A DNA stretch of 64,000 nucleotides, taken from NCBI GenBank assembly GCA_030562195.1, contig CM060202.1:17904317-17968316 (forward strand), given 5' to 3'. The position numbers and the translations under genes were made by a program. The notes beneath the pieces were generated by a model that searched no databases, was not told the origin of the DNA, and was given only the letters and a program-made list of their open reading frames with translations. This DNA comes from Nipponacmea schrenckii (Eukaryota; Mollusca; Gastropoda; Lottiidae). Positions 1 through 13,315 of the stretch are shown here, piece by piece. Positions within the stretch are counted from its first letter, which is position 1; each line of letters begins with the position of its first letter.

Positions 1-1612
<1,612 letters not shown>

Positions 1613-1735
1613 TTATTCATCGAAACAAAAAAACTTTAATCTCCTCCAAAACACCCGTTTCAAACGTACAGAATCAGTATTTGTGGACATATTCAACACT
1701 TGCCTTATTTTAGCATGGCGCTACTAGACAGGCCG

Positions 1736-1753
1736 TGACGTCATGTGACGTCA
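1736..1753. promoter_or_regulatory. Tandem pair of full cAMP-response elements upstream of SIK
   Basis: Two perfect palindromic CREs, TGACGTCA at 1736-1743 and 1746-1753, start 10 bp apart, about one helical turn. They lie 127-144 bp upstream of the SIK start codon, a plausible proximal promoter position. CREB-family bZIP proteins bind this 8-mer, and mammalian SIK1 is a known CREB-induced gene. The sites are seen directly; their use here is inferred. Confidence 0.65.
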
Positions 1754-1807
1754 TAACACGTTCCCGTTGTATTATAGAAATATAGAAGGCGGAGTTTCGT
1801 ATCCGAT

Positions 1808-1824
1808 GGTTACTATGGTAAACC
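1808..1824. promoter_or_regulatory. RFX-type X-box-like dyad
   Basis: The imperfect palindrome GGTTACTATGGTAAACC resembles the RFX X-box (GTNRCC, 0-3 nt spacer, RGYAAC). It lies about 200 bp upstream of the SIK ATG and 55 bp beyond the tandem CREs. CRE next to X-box is a known arrangement in some promoters. The match is approximate. Confidence 0.35.
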
Positions 1825-3409
1825 GACCACTTCAATTGACGCAAGTCAACGTTTTCAGTCTAAATAAGAAAACTGCATAGATATAAGACGGAATAGAATG
1901 GGATGATCGAGTCACATTCGAAGCAGAGAAAGATGTTTAAAAAGAACCCAATCGAATGTTTGAAACCAATGTAAATATAGAGGATAGAAAAGCTATGGTT
2001 TATCAAGCCGGTCATTATCTACTTATCAATGAACATAACAACTTCATAAACCATAGGCGTTCTATACCAGCAATGTAATACGCAAAGAAAAATACATATA
2101 CTTTTGATAAAGGTCACATAGTTAATAAGTACATTCGATGAAATAACCCATAAAGTTACAATTGAAAATTATTAAAATTTATGGACCACCCCTCTCAGAG
2201 TGAATTATCTGTGTAAATGGTCTATCCTAGGCTACAGATTTTCATCTATCCAACATCATCCGTTTAACCGACTTTTAAAACATAGGTGCAGGTACGGAAA
2301 CTGGAGGATAAATAAGAGGAAGAAGGGTGATGGAGGGCATCGATGTAAAAAACATTTTCGGGTTTTTATATGAATGCCTAAGGCAAGACATTTTGGACAA
2401 TAAAATAAGTTTTCTATCTAGGCTCATATCCTACAGGCAAAAAGAATCAACACACAGTTGCGATCTTTCAAATTCGAATTGAGGTATATACATAAGATGT
2501 GTTATGGCTTTCTGCGTACATCAATTGCGGGTTGTGAAATAAGTAATCGTAGTTTCAGACTAGTTACTAGCATCCCAATTATATGTATCTGACGGAAATG
2601 CCTACAATGAAATTATTACGGGCGTAAACAACACGTTACTTATATAGAGAATTAATAATTGCCGAAAAAGACAGTAACAGTACCATGGAAAATAAAAATA
2701 AACATGTTCCCTTAGCGACGGATTGGAACGTTTATCACAGCCATGTTATCACATGTAATAAATCGTTGCAAACTGCAAATGTTATTGGTAATTTCGTAAA
2801 GAATATCACCATGAATAGCCGGTAGTGTGGGCGAACCGGAGCAACACGTGTTCTATGACCTGGGGCCATCTCCTATCGAAATTTGAAATTAGAGACCCGT
2901 AAAACTCATTTCATACTCTCTTGAGGCGCCAAACAAATTATGGACAACGTTGGTTTTGTACGAAATCAAAGCAAATTAATCACAGTTCAACTGAAAAGGA
3001 TTGCTGGGGCTTACTTCTCCCGTCTGGGGCTAGACCCTTTGACCCCACCTTAACGACATGGAGACCTCGCCCGAGTGTACGTTTTATTTTCTTCTTTGAA
3101 ATCCGAAATTGCTGTAAATCCTACTTCGAAAATAATCTATTTTATTAAACTTTGTGCGAAAAGACCTACGAGTAGCCTTCTTAAAATACATGGATGGAAA
3201 CTTAGAAATTAAGTTTTTCATAGTAATTTTTTATCAAACGAATTAATTGATTAAGCGTTTTTCAAAAATGACTTAGGTTTGTGAGTTTTCCAGATTTTAA
3301 GAGATTCTGTTACATGTACTTTATAACATCAGGTAAGTTCACTGATGATACCCATATTGACCATTATTGAGAACTAAAATTTTATGTTCATGCTAAGACC
3401 TATAATCCC
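1825..3409. other. Intergenic region upstream of SIK, no gene seen
   Basis: Mixed sequence with slightly higher GC near 1730-1870 and 2820-3080. Open frames such as 2921-3148 on the plus strand have no domain or splice context. Positions 3372-3404 resemble the terminus of the inverted-repeat element found at 35725-36073, so a fragment of that family may abut the next element. Confidence 0.5.
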
Positions 3410-3889
3410 TTTAAAGGGGCACAGGCTTGATTTGTTTCGGACAATCATCCGACAGCCTCAAACACATGAAATCTTTTGTTTAGCTAATCAGACATAGTCT
3501 ATAGAGCTTACCTTTGAAATTTGAGCCTGCAAATCCATGGGTATACATATTTATCCGTGTTTGAAAATCATAATGTCTTAAGATATTATGAACGTCCCGC
3601 CATATTGGAAAATGAAAGAGTTATAAATAGACTACTGCGCAGGCCCACACTGGTAAAACAAAAAGAAAGTACATGTAATAACAATTGTAGATTTTGTCAA
3701 CAGGACACACAATTTTCAGACTGACTGAAGACCAGCCGCGTTCAGCACGGAAAAAATAAAAAGTGAAATTTTTGAGGTATATTTCAAGGTATTTTGCGAT
3801 TTTCTTAGAGCTTGAGTATTTCTGAGGACTGTTTAAATGTAACAAAGCCCCAAAACGATCACTAAAAAACAAGATTGTGCCCCTTTAAA
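3410..3889. mobile_element. 480-bp MITE-like element with TTTAAAGGGGCACA termini
   Basis: A perfect 14-bp terminal inverted repeat, TTTAAAGGGGCACA at 3410-3423 and its reverse complement at 3876-3889, bounds 480 bp. The short open frames inside on both strands show no transposase motif. A diverged sequence with AAAGGGAC at one end occurs in SORL1 intron 1 near 14437-14760. No clear target-site duplication was identified, so the superfamily is undetermined. Confidence 0.65.
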
Positions 3890-4724
3890 ATATCCCTACC
3901 CTTTTTTGTTCATATTGATCAGTTGTGTTTTAACAAATATAAGATTGACTTACTGAAGTTTAAAAAAAACTAAAAAAAAAGTCTGTATAGTGTTGGTAAG
4001 GGACTACCCTTTTAAACTATTCTCAGGAATAATTAATCTTTTTATTTTTTAAAAACATGTTGAATTCATCGATCTCTATTGTTCAAAGTTCTTTTACAAT
4101 TCCTGTTTAATACAACTAAATTTATCTGTAAGTTACTAATTATGCTTTATTTTCTATATTAGACCTTTATCTTTCTTTTTATAAACGTCTTATTGTTTCC
4201 TTCTAAATCCCACTGATCTATGACGTCATCAAGTTTTCTCAGAAGAATTTGATTTATAGAAAAAGCGAAGGGAGTCAATAACCAGTCGAGGATTATTGTC
4301 GACATGTATACTAGTTTGGTTTCTAATTCTAAATCAGTCACAACCCCAACATACCATTTATTTATTTTTTTTATATTTCAGTATCGACAAAAAATTTATA
4401 CGCCCTTTCTCTCTGTGAGAATATGAAAATAATGGCCAAATATAGAAAAAGATCTTCGATTTTCTACCTTGTTGCCGACAGCAAGTTCCAATCTACCATA
4501 GAACAAATTGATTAATTTATCCGTATACAATCTATTGTGATTTCAAATGGCAGCAATGACGTATGTACCTATTGTATGCATTGGTATTCTTGTATGTACT
4601 TAGTTGACCGAGCCTTCAAAGTCTTTTTGTTTAGATAAAAGCATTTTATTTTATTTATTATATTTGGATAAAGCACTATCCAGATTTCTTCTCAGACCTC
4701 AAGGCGTAATATAAGAACTGATGG

Positions 4725-4990
4725 CAAAATAACTTTTAGTTGTCAATGCACTTACAACTGATGACAACACAACTTTTCAGTTGTCAATGCACTTACAACT
4801 GATGGTAACATAACTTTTCAGTTGTCAATGCACTTATAACGGATGACAACACAACTTTTCAGTTGTCAATGCACTTACAACTGATTACAACATAACTTTT
4901 CAGCTATCAATGCACTTACAACTGATGGCAACATAACTTTTCAGTTTGTCAATGCACTAACAACTGATGGCAACAAAACCTTTCAAATGT
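4725..4990. repeat. Minisatellite, about 41-bp unit, six copies
   Basis: Tandem units contain CAGTTGTCAATGCACTTACA followed by ACTGATGGCAACATAACTTT. Each unit has an internal dyad (AGTTGT ... ACAACT), so single strands could form a row of small hairpins. Confidence 0.85.
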
Positions 4991-5454
4991 GTGTCGTGTG
5001 ATGCAATTACATAATTGGACGACTTTTGAGCACTCGGTATCTAGTCAAATTTAGTACAACAACATGAATGGGAACAGTTTGTTTTATCGATCGTTCTCTA
5101 GCATTCATTGATAAGAAATCAACTGAGTAGCACCAATTTATGAATGGATTGAGTGAATTAGGTCTTTATACTACTACAACCTTTACTTATTGATATTCAC
5201 TACCTTATCTCTGGCTTATCTATCAAACAATCTGTCGTACTATACAACATTTTCTAAATTGGAGCTCAAAAGATTTGATCTGAAATGAAGATGCCAGTTT
5301 CTACTGTTAAACTTCTCAATATAAAAACACAATATGAAGTTATTTTCATTCGGTATCAGAATTATCCAACTAGGAAGCCGAGATGACGAAACCTGAAGAA
5401 AACCAAGTTTCAAAGTCTAATGTTTTAGGTTTTTTTTTTATTATAAAGACGCTA

Positions 5455-6830
5455 ATTTTATGGTGGGCTTTTAATCTCAAGATGCTGGGTTTTATATTCC
5501 AAGATGTTGACTTTTATAGCCTAAGATGCTGAGATTTATATCTCAAAATGTTGAATTTTATGTCCCAAGATACTGAGTTTTATATCCCAAGATGTTGAGT
5601 TTTATAGCCTAAGATGTTGAGTTTTTTATCTCAGAAATTGAGTTTATATCCCGAGATGTTAAGTTTTATGTCCCAAGATGCTGAGTTTTATATTCCAAGA
5701 TGTTGAGTTTTATATTCCAAGATGCTGAGTTTTATATTCCAAGATGCTGAGTTTTATATCCCAAGATGCTGAGTTTTATATCCCAAGAAGCCGAGTTTTA
5801 TATTCCAAGATGCTGAGTTTTATATCCCAAGATGTTGAGTTTTATATCCAAAGATGTTGAGTTTTATATTTCAAGATGCTTAGTTTTATAGCCTATGATG
5901 TTGAGTTTTATGTCCCTAGATGTCGAATTTTATATCCTTTGATGTTGAGTTTTATATCCTTTGATGTTGAGTTTTATGTCCCAAGATGTTGAGTTTTATA
6001 TCCCAAGATGCTGTTTTTATATCCCAAGATGCTGTTTTTATATTCCAAGATGCTGAGTTTTATGTCCCAAGATATTGAGTTTTATATCCCAAGATGTTGA
6101 GTTTTATAGCCTAAGATGTTGAGTTTTTTATCTCAGAAATTGAGTTTATATCCCGAGATGGTGAGTTTTTTTATGTCCCAAGATGTGAGTTTTATATTCC
6201 AAGATGTTGAGTTTTATAGCCTAAGATGTTGAGTTTTTTATCTCAGAAATTGAGTTTATATCCCGAGATGTTAAGTTTTATGTCCCAAGATGCTGAGTTT
6301 TATATTCCAAGATGTTGAGTTTTATATTCCAAGATGCTGAGTTTTATATCCCAAGATGCTGAGTTTTATATCCCAAGAAGCTGAGTTTTATATTCCAAGA
6401 TGCTGAGTTTTATATTCCAAGATGCTGAGTTTTATATCCCAAGATGTTGAGTTTTATATCCCAAGATGTTGAGTTTTATATCCCAAGATGTTGAGTTTTA
6501 TATTCCAAGATGCTTAGTTTTATAGCCTATGATGTTGAGTTTTATTTCCCTAGATGTCGAATTTTATATCCTTTGATGTTGAGTTTTATATCCTTTGATG
6601 TTGAGTTTTATGTCCCAAGATGTTGAGTTTTATATCCCAAGATGCTGTTTTTATATCCCAAGATGCTGTTTTTATATTCCAAGATGCTGAGTTTTATATT
6701 CCAAGATTTTTAGTTTATATCCCAAGATGTCGAGTTTTATATCCTTTGATGTTGAGTTTTATATTCCAAGATGTTGAGTTTTATATCTCAATATATTGAG
6801 GTTTACATTCAATTTGGGGAGAGAAGATGT
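5455..6830. repeat. Large minisatellite, 22-24-bp unit, about 60 copies, with higher-order structure
   Basis: The consensus unit is close to GAGTTTTATATCCCAAGATG plus CT or TT. Variant units recur in the same order: the TCTCAGAAATTGAG variant at about 5621 and 6241, and the GCCTATGATGTTGAG variant at about 5891 and 6513. The offset is about 620 bp, which indicates duplication of a block of roughly 26 units. Decayed units continue to about 6990. Confidence 0.9.
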
Positions 6831-6990
6831 TGGCTTTTGGATTTCAAAGATTTTGAGTATCTCAAGATGTTGAATGTTGTGCATTTCAAGATGTTGAATT
6901 GTATATCTCAAGATATTTAGTTTTACATTTCAATATGGGAAGATGTTGGCTTGTATATTTCAAAAGTCTTCAGTTTATATTTCAAGGGTT

Positions 6991-8179
6991 TAGTGTTTTT
7001 ATCTTTAAGTTAAATAGAAAATACAGGAACCACAGATGTCTGATTAAATATGGTGCAGATTGATGCTATCAGTGTGTCCAATTCGCTTACATATTTGAGA
7101 AAATCTCTTTTCAATCCCTTTAAGATTTTCAGTTCTCTACATCTCAAGTTGTTTACATTTGACAAAACACGAGGCCTGTAGCATGAGAGCCTCAATTTAT
7201 TCCCCCAACGGCTGATATATTTAACTTGTTATTGAAATTCAACAATTTGAGCGACATTTATATAGCTTTATTATTGTCTATACTTACTTTCTGATGACGT
7301 CACATCAGATACCTAAGATGAACTTGACTTCACAGTTCAATGACTTCAATATAAATAAAGATTTAGGTTGATTTGTGACGTCAGACTGACTGAATTGACA
7401 GTAAACTGACAGCTGGTATGGACGTGCACGCGATCTTGATATCTCATAATTGATAGACACAAACAATTTGGTTGTACTGCTCTTGTTGATAAATTGTCAC
7501 AACACAATATAAGGAATTATGATTGATTTACATTACTTAAAAAGACGTCAATTTTTTATTATGAAGTATTTCGTTTACTTGAATATTTAGATTTATGGCT
7601 TCATCCTTTGGTGATTACAAACATTCACAACACGTTTCGTCAAAACTCACCAAGAAACCAGCTCTCTATCGTGCCCATCACAATTGTGGACAGACAGCCC
7701 GACTTGTAGATAGACATGCAGACTTAAATACGGGTGTTTAAAAACCACAGTCAGTTTAAAGCCATAAAGGAACAACCATAGACTAAGGACTAAGCACAAA
7801 CACAATTATTCTAATCGTTAAAAATATATCTGGGAATCCAACTTTAAATATGCCACAGCTCGTGTTTTATTGCTTGGCTATAAAGTTGGTGGTATATTAC
7901 GTTCAATGAACTTATCAGATCTATTATTTCTCAAGAATAATGTTTCATTGGTCGTCGTGTATAATATAATTTACTTTGCAGGCTAAAGTTGTCAGTAGGG
8001 GCCTAGTGGTACATTTTAAAGGTGTTAAAACAGAGTATTTGATATTAAACAATGAAATAAAATGTAAAAACGAAAAATTCAATATACTCAAGATACGATG
8101 TTTTATGAGACAAAGTTATCTAGAATCATAATTATAATAAATACAGCCTTTCCTCTATGCCTCAAACGAGCTGGGCACG
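6991..8179. other. Intergenic, no gene recognised
   Basis: AT-rich sequence. Two perfect CREs (7295-7302 and 7376-7383) flank a segment that also contains TGACTTCA. No open frame here has recognisable protein motifs. Confidence 0.5.
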
Positions 8180-8400
8180 GTAACTTGGTCACAGAAAAAC
8201 GGGCACAAGGTAAGGTATTCTGGTCACAGTAATAGAGAACAAGGCATAATGGCCATTGTCATACGGGCACAAGGAAATATGGTCACAGGTATTTTGGTCA
8301 CAGATATACGGGAACATGTTATTTTGGTCACAGTAATACGGGCAGAAGGTCTTTTGGTCATAATAATACAGGAACATCCGAGACAAATTGTCCGTCCCGC
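8180..8400. repeat. Minisatellite, about 30-bp unit, about seven copies
   Basis: Imperfect tandem units contain GGTCACAGTAATACGGGCAC and AAGGTATTTT. The array keeps a minus-strand frame open (8189-8410) with a repeated DQN-like motif. That frame is best explained by the repeat rather than by a gene. Confidence 0.8.
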
Positions 8401-8940
8401 TTGTGACCACTGATCCGAAATAGAAGTTGAGATGACCTATTACTCTGAAGATATTTCTGGTGACAAATTTCCTGTGACCAACTTACTACATCCCAAACGA
8501 ACTTCCGTACTAAGGTATACATTGCCTTTGGTTTGAAGCGTAGATGACTTTCTCATTTCTGAAGATGTTACACAACTTATAGTAGCTTGCGTTACAGGGT
8601 CTTTCGATATAAGACGTAATTTGTTCCTTGAAAAGAATTATCCAGCATATCCTTGGCAACCGTAAGCCTTTATAAGTGTTGATGAAAAATATCAAACGAA
8701 TTTACATGTGATAAATAGGCCTCTGGATGTTAATTGTATAAGACTAAAACTTGTGGAAAACATCCGGACCTCATAGATAAAGAACTGCATCTTCACAATC
8801 CCAATTAACATAGTCGAATAATAACCCGTTTGTTACAGAAAAGATAGTGGTAAAAAAAAAAAAGGTTAATGCTTGAGTTTTTGATATCTGCACTGTCCAG
8901 GACACCTGGAGTCTGTTCCACGAAAACTTAACTTAGGATG

Positions 8941-9112
8941 ATTCAGGACACCTGGAGCCTGTTCCACGAAAACTTAACTTAGGATGATTTTAGTGTTCCA
9001 ATGGTCAGATTGGTCAATCACTAACATTGAGATTTTATCAGGTTACTGTATTTCTTAAAATCTTGATTGTATATTTATCTTTTGTTATAAGTTTGTGAAA
9101 CAGGTCGCTGGA
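8941..9112. mobile_element. MITE, CCTGGAGCCTGTTtCAC family, copy 1
   Basis: About 170 bp with terminal inverted repeats: CCTGGAGCCTGTTCCACGAA at the left and the complement of CCAGCGACCTGTTTCACAAA at the right. The left end is partly duplicated in tandem (8898-8940). Relatives lie in SORL1 introns at 28975-29132 and 30721-30880, in the opposite orientation. Confidence 0.7.
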
Positions 9113-11440
9113 TTCTGTTTCGCATATTTTACTGCTGTAGCCTACTACGCCTACCACACGTACAATCATTTTAGATATGAAATTTTTCAAAGTAAAGTTG
9201 ACCTGATGAAAATATTGGCAGTATTTGATACACTGTAGGAAGTGGTTGACACGTGAATGCCCTTTACAATTAATGGTTTCGCTCTAATTTCAATGGCTGG
9301 ATAGGACGAACATGTCTTCCTTGTGAATGTCCTAAGATCATGCAATTGAAACATTTAAAAGAAACTGCATTTAAAATAAATTCTTACTTTACAGCAAGAC
9401 GACGATACAAAATTGGAAAGTTACAAATGAACCATAATGAAGTTAGGCCTAGATTAGGAATGGGTATGAGGACTTCATTGACAACAGTAAAGTCAGAAGT
9501 TCGGACTACTTATATAACCATTTGTATAATATTTTATATAATATACTAAAATACAGTTAAAACCTATTAATATCGTTATATATAGGAATAATTTATGCAG
9601 ATGACGTCAATTGGCAAGATTTAAAGCTAATAAGAGCGATCTTGGAATCTGAAGTCTTTTATCTTCTCTACTCAAAACTAACATGTCTTAAACCGTAACA
9701 ATAATTGACAGTATTGAGACGTTCTTTCCATTTCTGTTAAGAAATGACAACAGAAGTGTCTTAGAATGCAAGACGTTACAAAATGCTATAACGCTGAAGG
9801 GAGAGGGCAGAGATTTGATTTGTTAAAACAGGTTGAGTCCAAAGGAAAATTTGACGAGCTAACAAGAGCTAATATTCTCTACATGCCCAATAAATTGTTA
9901 AGATATTGTATTTAGTCTTCATTGTTGCAAGATCTTTAATTTGCTAAGTCTGTATAGCACATGCTTGTGGATGTTTTGTCCTTTCGTGTAATATTTTTTA
10001 AATCAGCCTTCGACCCCATCACCAAGACGGGGAAACCGTTTTGACAAATTTCTTAAACTTCATTATATACTCATCGCCGCTGCAGCCGCGAACAAAGGAC
10101 TGGCTTGAATTGTATATGCTATAGACACCTCAAATTTGACTTCTCTCAGTTATCTATGTGAGAGGCCTTCAAGCATTGACCGGAAATTAAAAAAAATATT
10201 ACAAATAAATAATTTGAAAACAATAAAATAATTTAAACATTGTAAAAGGGAGATAATCTATATATCATTTAAATTCAATTATTTTTTTAGAAAGAAATAT
10301 TGATAAAAAAAAAAGCTGAAGGTGGCGTCATAAATCACATTTAATTGATAAAAGTGTGCTTTATCGCGATGTTTTTCCTAACAAGGAGATTATGTAGGAC
10401 ATGCATAACACTGTGCACAAATTTCCTTGTAGATTTACTTGTCATAATTATACCTCACTTTATAGATGAACCTATTTCCTCCTGCTCTTTAATTTTTTTT
10501 TTGTAGTGAGAATAGTGAGAGGGCATTGTCCTGTCACGTGACCAATATAACTCAATTTCTATAAGTTACTTACGTAAACAATAGACTACACGATAATCTG
10601 GAGTATAAATGCACGTGACGGAATTCTTAAGAAATTGGGCATCCCTTATTTATTATATTTTTACCCTAAACTATACATGAAATGAAACTCAGAAAATAAG
10701 CTTTATTGATGACGAGAAATGAAAGCGATTTAAGAACGTGTTTATATTGAGATAGTTTGATTGATTTTTCCCTATAGTTTATCGTGACTTCAACAAATAA
10801 TACGTTTGACCTCTGAACTTTTTGCCTGTATTGACGTCAATGTGACGTCATTGCCACTTGCTATTTCTTCTCTTAATTTCATGCACACAAACAAATGAGC
10901 TGCAATTTGTTAGAAGATCAATCCTGAACACAATGGCCATAATGGCACAGTATAAAGTTGTGGGTAAAAGCCAGTTGTATTCTATAAAACGGAATGAGTT
11001 CCCTGATTACCTAGAGTTAAAATAAGATTGATTCGGCCATCAAGTCGTAACGAGGCAATGGATTAATTTACAATCATCAAATATTTTAAATAGAATTCAG
11101 ATCTAAAATGGTTGATGACGTCAATAGTTAATTACCCATCAATACTCTGTCAGATCGATTGGCAACCAACAGTGCTATTTCTTTTATAATGCTTCTGAAT
11201 TAGATTCCGGTCAATTTCAGCGTTTATCGTTTTACTTACTCCAATAATTCAGACCTATAGGACTATTTAGATGTAAACAGACAATTATGAAAATCTTGCA
11301 CTTTTTTGCATCCGCAGAATAAATTCAAATGAGAAGGTCTTTAATTATATCAGGCTTATGCAATTTAAAAATTTATAAAATTTCATCGCAGAAACATAAT
11401 ATGTATGTTTCCCCCTTATCGTTGGTTGTAAAAAGCTTTT
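9113..11440. other. Intergenic, no gene recognised
   Basis: AT-rich sequence with four perfect CREs (9602, 10832, 10843, 11116). A 69-codon plus-strand frame at 9340-9549 lacks a recognisable domain and splice context. Confidence 0.5.
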
Positions 11441-11442
11441 TC

Positions 11443-11640
11443 TCCGTCTCCTTGTGGAGAGCGGTGACTCATTGAGTTAGATGCAGCCCCCCCCTCCACC
11501 CGAAAAATCAATCCTGGCTACGGGCTTCGTCACATTACCCAATAAAATAGGCTAATTTCGCTGTCTTTGCAAAATTTTCTCCATTGTACGATGTATGGCG
11601 TTGGGAGTAAAACATTCATTTCATGTCTCCTTTCTTTCTC
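11443..11640 (+). mobile_element. Degraded SINE, family A
   Basis: The segment shares the CTCATTGAGTTAGATGC head, the internal TTGCAAAATTTTCTCCATTG and the AAAACATTCATTTCAT tail with the better copy at 12254-12575. The box B region is eroded. Confidence 0.55.
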
Positions 11641-12253
11641 ACATTCTGTCTTTGCCCTAAGCCTTAATTATATTTGATGTTTTTGAAAATTAGAATCACC
11701 ACCTTTCCATCAATTCATATAATTATATTTTATGTATTTAACACCTGGGACCCAGTTCAGCCAATAGGAATAATGAAATAGGTTTCTCGTAACTTAAAAT
11801 CGGTTTCAATTAGCAACACGAGTTCGGTAGCTGGACTACTACGTTTGCAAAAAGATTACCACAGCAAATATCATATCCGATCAATTTAATTTGAAATAAA
11901 CTTAACCATTCACTTTTACTTGTTACCTGCTTACACAAAATTTTCCTTTCCGTCTACTATATTTAGTTAATTGTAGTCTGGATATCACATACTACAGTTG
12001 CGTCCCCTTTGCCAGTTATTCTTGATAACATATTATTCATCTGAACTTTTCTAAATGCAATTGACTAAAAAAAATTACATCCTTCTTTTTTATATGTTTG
12101 ACTAACCAATGAAAGTGTGAGATGAGGAACTTTTCTCAGAGACAATAAGCTGGCTTTTATTTCTTTTATTGTTTGTTCTTGTTTAATTTAACCCTTTTAA
12201 AACAAATTCGCTTTAACCAAATACATGCAGATGAAGATCGCTCGTTAAGTAAA

Positions 12254-12575
12254 GTGGTGGCTCAGTGAGTTAAATGCTTGCTCGCTTACCCCAGGGTCCA
12301 GGATTCTATCCCGGATTTTTTTCAGTCCGGTTTCCCCTGGCCCTGTCAGTAAGTTGAAAAAAACGTCTAGTCGTTTGATGGGACAATAAACCGAGACCCC
12401 GTGTGGCTATAGTTTGTGTACGTTAAGGATCCTTCGACAGTTGGAAATCAACTGATAGGCTGATGCCGCATTCCTGGCAAACTTTCCCTCGTTACAACTT
12501 GCATTGTGATACCCGCCTTCATTAGCCCGTAAGGCGGAGAGGAGTACGATGTAAAACTCAATTCCTTTCAATTTT
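12254..12575 (+). mobile_element. tRNA-derived SINE, family A, best copy
   Basis: The head contains TGGCTCAGTGAGTTAAATGC (box A-like) and GGGTCCAGGATTCTATCCC (box B-like), the internal RNA polymerase III promoter of a tRNA-like SINE. The body carries GACAGTTGGAAATC and the tail ends in AAAACTCAATTCCTTTCAAT. Partial copies occur at 11443-11640, 26690-26940, 30948-31225, 37750-37870 and, inverted, 43165-43345. Family membership is seen directly; mobility is inferred from dispersion. Confidence 0.75.
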
Positions 12576-13008
12576 ATATAAATATTCTATAATTAACGAT
12601 GTTTTTCACAATGACAAGGAAAACTTTGCATATTGCCCCTCATTTTTCCTTGTTATATACGAAGTTTATTTTTCCTTTGAGTCGCATAATATTACATTAT
12701 TTATCATAAACCTTTTGAATATTCAACAACATGTTATATTTTTTAAATTTGAATGCATAGGCCCTCTTGTCTGTCTGTGGACGGATACTTTGGAAAGCCA
12801 GCTTACCCTATATAACCAATGATCTATTTCGGTCCATATTTAGTGATACTGTCATCACGGTGGAGCTTCTCAAGACAGGGGTACACATGACGTGTTGAGA
12901 GATTAGATTAAGTTTCAAACTTCGGCAACTCCGAGTAGTTGAATTCATGCATTCTGTCGCATAATTTTGAGCTATAAGGCATACAATTTTTATTTTCGAA
13001 GGAATGGA
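12576..13008. other. Distal upstream region of SORL1
   Basis: AT-rich sequence with no recognised gene. The minus-strand frames spanning 12808-13331 run antisense through the G-rich tract and SORL1 exon 1 start, and look like chance open frames. Confidence 0.4.
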
Positions 13009-13063
13009 GGAGGGAGGGGGGCCCGGGGGGGGGGTGTCAAACCATTTCTGGGGGGGGGGCAAC
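13009..13063 (+). promoter_or_regulatory. G-rich tract upstream of SORL1, potential G-quadruplex
   Basis: Several runs of 4 to 11 consecutive G lie within 55 bp, about 255-305 bp upstream of the SORL1 ATG. The density of G-runs exceeds the four-run minimum for a G-quadruplex. It is isolated in an otherwise AT-rich interval. Homopolymer length may be inaccurate in the assembly. Confidence 0.45.
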
Positions 13064-13315
13064 AATAGTTTATGCCACGAGTTGAGACAGCTACTAGATA
13101 AATATCAAAAGAATACAGTAATATAGTTACTAGTATGGCATATATGACATAAAAGATAATCATATAGTTTAATAACAAAAAAAAAACGGAAGGTTGAAAA
13201 AAAAATAGAGAGGGCAATGCGGCAATTTCCATAACCTGATATTTATAACCCCGTTTGACCTTAAAAAATCGTATCAGGTGGAGGCAGGGGGCGTGACTGA
13301 GAGTAAACAACAAAC

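Larger units (their letters stand above)
4221..11123. promoter_or_regulatory. Dispersed perfect CRE palindromes between SIK and SORL1
   Basis: Besides the SIK-proximal pair, TGACGTCA occurs at 4221-4228, 7295-7302, 7376-7383, 9602-9609, 10832-10839, 10843-10850 and 11116-11123. The 10832/10843 sites form a second close pair. The sites are outside the minisatellite units, so they are not multiplied by tandem duplication. Binding is inferred from the motif only. Confidence 0.5.

Noticed and set aside
2921..3148. 75-codon plus-strand frame at 2921
   Set aside because: No start context, domain or conservation visible.
4725..6830. CRISPR-like array because of regular repeats
   Set aside because: The units are contiguous tandem copies without unique spacers, in a eukaryotic intron-bearing context.
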